Below, in pieces: positions 61,889 to 64,000 of a stretch of DNA of 64,000 bases. The notes under the pieces were generated by a model, which had not been told where the DNA came from, ran no database searches, and was given only the letters and a program-made list of their open reading frames with translations. The first letter of the stretch is position 1, and every line of letters starts with the position of its first letter. This DNA comes from Ramazzottius varieornatus (lineage: Eukaryota > Tardigrada > Eutardigrada > Parachela > Ramazzottiidae): positions 1-64,000 of the forward strand of contig BDGG01000012.1 of the NCBI GenBank assembly GCA_001949185.1, in the 5' to 3' direction. The position numbers were made by a program, and so were the translations under genes.

Positions 61889-64000
61889 TCAGCTCAACCA
61901 GATCTTGTCCTTATTGTCTATGTGAGAAAGTCCCCGATGACCATGATCCAGAGTTCGTACACTCGGCGACCTCATCACCACACTCCGCGATCTCGGTCGA
62001 CTGCTACTTTGCATGACATGGTCCGGCGTCAGTGGCGCACTACTGTTCTGCCTGCTCAACCCCACTTCGCCATCCTCAAACCCTCCTTCAAAGTCCCCAC
62101 TGATGGTGTTATCACCCAGGTCGTACGGATCGAATCCACTGTTGGTGAACCCAGGGTCGTAGTTGGGGTCGTAGGCGTCGGCTTTCCTTCCAGCCAGGTT
62201 GTTGAAGATGTCTTCCAGGCGACGGCGTCGGTTCATGGCACCGCGACCTGCGTGCAGATTCTCCGCGCTGTCGAACATGTCCTTCTTCTCGAGTCCCTTG
62301 GTCTCGTCCATGGTGTTGAAGCTGACGACGTGATGAGCTTTAGCTGCCTTGACAGACTCTGCGCGGTGTTGTTCTCCGACAAGGTGAGCGATGGCCTTCT
62401 CCGCTTCCGGGTCGATCGTCTTGACAGGGTACTTCCTTCGGGTGACTCCACCGGCTTCCCGAGCTTTGGCGGCTGTGGTAAGTTCCTGGAAGCGCTTGCG
62501 GAAAGCCACGTCGAGGGTGCCGACCTTCTGGCGTCGACGCTTTTGCTTCTCCAAATGCGCTATAGTTTTTCGGAAACCTGAAAACAGCACCCAAAAACTG
62601 TCATTCAAATATTCGCGAAAAAAAGACAAAAGATGACGCGGAAAATAGTGCGGAAAATCATTAGAAGGCTCAAGGAATCGAAACTTTCGAGAGAATTACA
62701 CTGAAGAATGTCCCAGTGCATATTTGGAGTACTGATTTTGGGTCACGAAGTTTTGTACCTGGTGGTTGAAGGTCTTGGTCATCGCGGTAGTTATCTCCGG
62801 CATCATTCATGCCTTTCAAAGCTTGAAGGTTCCTGGCGATTTCTATGGCGTTCTGTTCAATCAGTTCCCTCTCCGTCGCCGGTTTTCCCCTCTTCTTGAA
62901 CCAATCGATCTCGGTAGCAGCCAAGATATGGGACAACGTCCCGAAACGATGGAGGATCATGGCGAACGACTGTATGACCAAGATCAAGAAGAAGAAGACC
63001 ACGAAGACAATACCGATGGGTTCCAGCTGCAAATACTCTTTCGTCACTTTCGGCTGTCCATTGATGATCGTCACGTTCAGCTTGACACCCAACGGCCAAT
63101 CGACATGCAAATGGTACTTGTTCAACTGCAGCAAGAAGACAATCAGGATGAAGAGGGCGTTAAAGATGAAATACATGAAGACCGATTTGTTCCTCAGTTC
63201 TTTCAGATCGTTGGCGATCCTGGCTTGTTGAGCCTTGTCTTCGTCCAGCGGGTACAAGTACTTCTTGATCAAGTCCACCCAGAAGGACTTTTCCTTCTCT
63301 TCCAGCACTTCCACGCGACTCTCATCCACTTGACCGAAACACTTGTCCTTCATCCAGAACTTGATTATGGATTCCTCCTGGTCAACTTCACCGTAGATAT
63401 GCGAGTTGTCAGGGATATTTTCGTAATCATCATTGACGCCCATCAGGTTGGCCATGTTCGGTGGAGGGAGGTTCAGTCCATCTCGCGGCGAAGGTAACCG
63501 AGTCGGTGGGTCGTTTTGTGCAATGTTGTTATACTGTGGGAACTGTTCGTTCATCAGCCTTTCGTTCGCCATCATCAGCCACTCTTCTTCCGGTGATCTT
63601 TTAGGCGTCATCAACTGGGCGACTTGGTTGGTCAGCTTCTCCAGTCCGTCTTCGATCCTCAGCAGTTCTTCCCGTTCCGAGCCGTCTTTCGGATGGGTAA
63701 ACATCATACATTTGAACAGGTTACCGCAGTTGAAGACCAGTCCACCTTCTTCCTCTTCGCTACTGTTGAAGTTCCTGAACATACCCAGTACGCCTTCTTG
63801 CTTCTTGTTTTTGCGCGCCTTCTCCGCTTCGGCTTTGTCCCGCGCCATCTCCTCTTTAGTCTTCTTGGTGGCCGTTTCACGTGTACCCCACGAGACCACG
63901 TTGAGGTTGCACAACGAGTAGATCATCAACAGTAGGTACATGGCGGGAATGGAGAGGAAGTACAGGAAGCCGTGGGCGATGCAGAAAAATTCTTGGGGAT
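61889..64000 (-). CDS. Chitin synthase, carboxyl-terminal part, continues off the right edge
   Basis: Membrane glycosyltransferase (GT2) that polymerises UDP-GlcNAc into chitin for cuticle or feeding structures. Only the part after the catalytic domain is in the window: 62759-64000 and 61889-62577 in phase. It starts within the membrane cluster (FLYFLSIPAMYLLLMIYSLC) and has the animal signature VVSWGTRE, followed by a Lys/Glu-rich coiled-coil-like stretch, a cytoplasmic linker, two more membrane segments (FMYFIFNALFILIVFLLQL and IGIVFVVFFFLILVIQSFAM), then RFGTLSHILAATEIDWF. The last exon is charged and ends in a Ser/Arg-rich tail (SSRPRSRSVVMRSPSVRTLD). Type 1 versus type 2 cannot be told without the rest. 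The QRRW catalytic motif would lie to the right of the window. Confidence 0.95.

Noticed and set aside
62025-62045. GTCAGTGGCGCACTACTG resembling the hairpin-element core
   Set aside because: It lies in the coding end of chitin synthase and has no mirrored arm or outer ends; a chance match.
62766-63497. Long plus-strand open frame of 243 codons
   Set aside because: It lies exactly opposite the chitin synthase exon, whose minus-strand reading has clear membrane segments and family motifs; the plus frame is a shadow.

Overview
This is nuclear DNA from a small-genome animal. Nearly every gene is split by short GT-AG introns, mostly about 50 to 300 bp. About two dozen genes fill 64 kb on both strands, with no operons or bacterial signals. 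The gene set (Patched, PAXIP1, Staufen, kinesin-13, IFT74, AMMECR1, a CYLD-like CAP-Gly protein, chitin synthase with the animal SWGTRE region) is metazoan. Chitin synthase, compactness and middling GC suggest an invertebrate, perhaps an ecdysozoan such as a tardigrade; that placement is inference.

Layout, left to right. 1-3643 (-): amino-terminal half of a Patched receptor, cut by the window edge, with nested mobile-element remnants in its first intron. 6766-12885 (-): a large Ser/Pro/Arg-rich protein with a repeated acidic exon module, head to head with a MOZART1-like gene (13000-13380, +). 13751-20167 (-): PAXIP1/PTIP with six BRCT regions around a long Gln-rich region, head to head with Staufen (20525-23381, +). 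23947-24415 (-): SmG with a 23-bp micro-exon, head to head with DNA polymerase delta subunit 3 (25118-26833, +). 27661-31188 (+): a domesticated hAT transposase with two BED fingers. 31611-35297 (-): a CLK-type kinase gene carrying a dead non-LTR retrotransposon. 36655-40618 (-): kinesin-13. 41763-43471 (+): a CYLD-like CAP-Gly protein and a RING protein end. 44301-47463 (+): IFT74. 47701-48603 (-): mitochondrial rRNA 2'-O-methyltransferase MRM2. 49036-49976 (+): a divergent eIF4E-like protein. 50718-52057 (-): AMMECR1. 54993-56985 (+): PYROXD1. 57098-58892 (-): an unrecognised gene. 59555-60178 (+): myosin essential light chain, with a decayed half-copy at 61201-61499. 61889-64000 (-): carboxyl-terminal part of chitin synthase.

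There is no single pathway, but a microtubule/cilium theme recurs (MOZART1-like, kinesin-13, IFT74, CYLD-like CAP-Gly), as does RNA handling (Staufen, SmG, MRM2, eIF4E-like, CLK kinase). Several pairs share short divergent promoters.

The most unusual content is mobile DNA. About 20 copies of a short hairpin element, with arms built around CAAGTGGCGCAC, sit in introns and spacers. There are also two copies of a TA-flanked element (one with a second element inserted in it), two different elements with 8-bp target duplications, a truncated retrotransposon that appears to have removed kinase coding sequence, and a transposase gene kept by the host after losing its catalytic residues.
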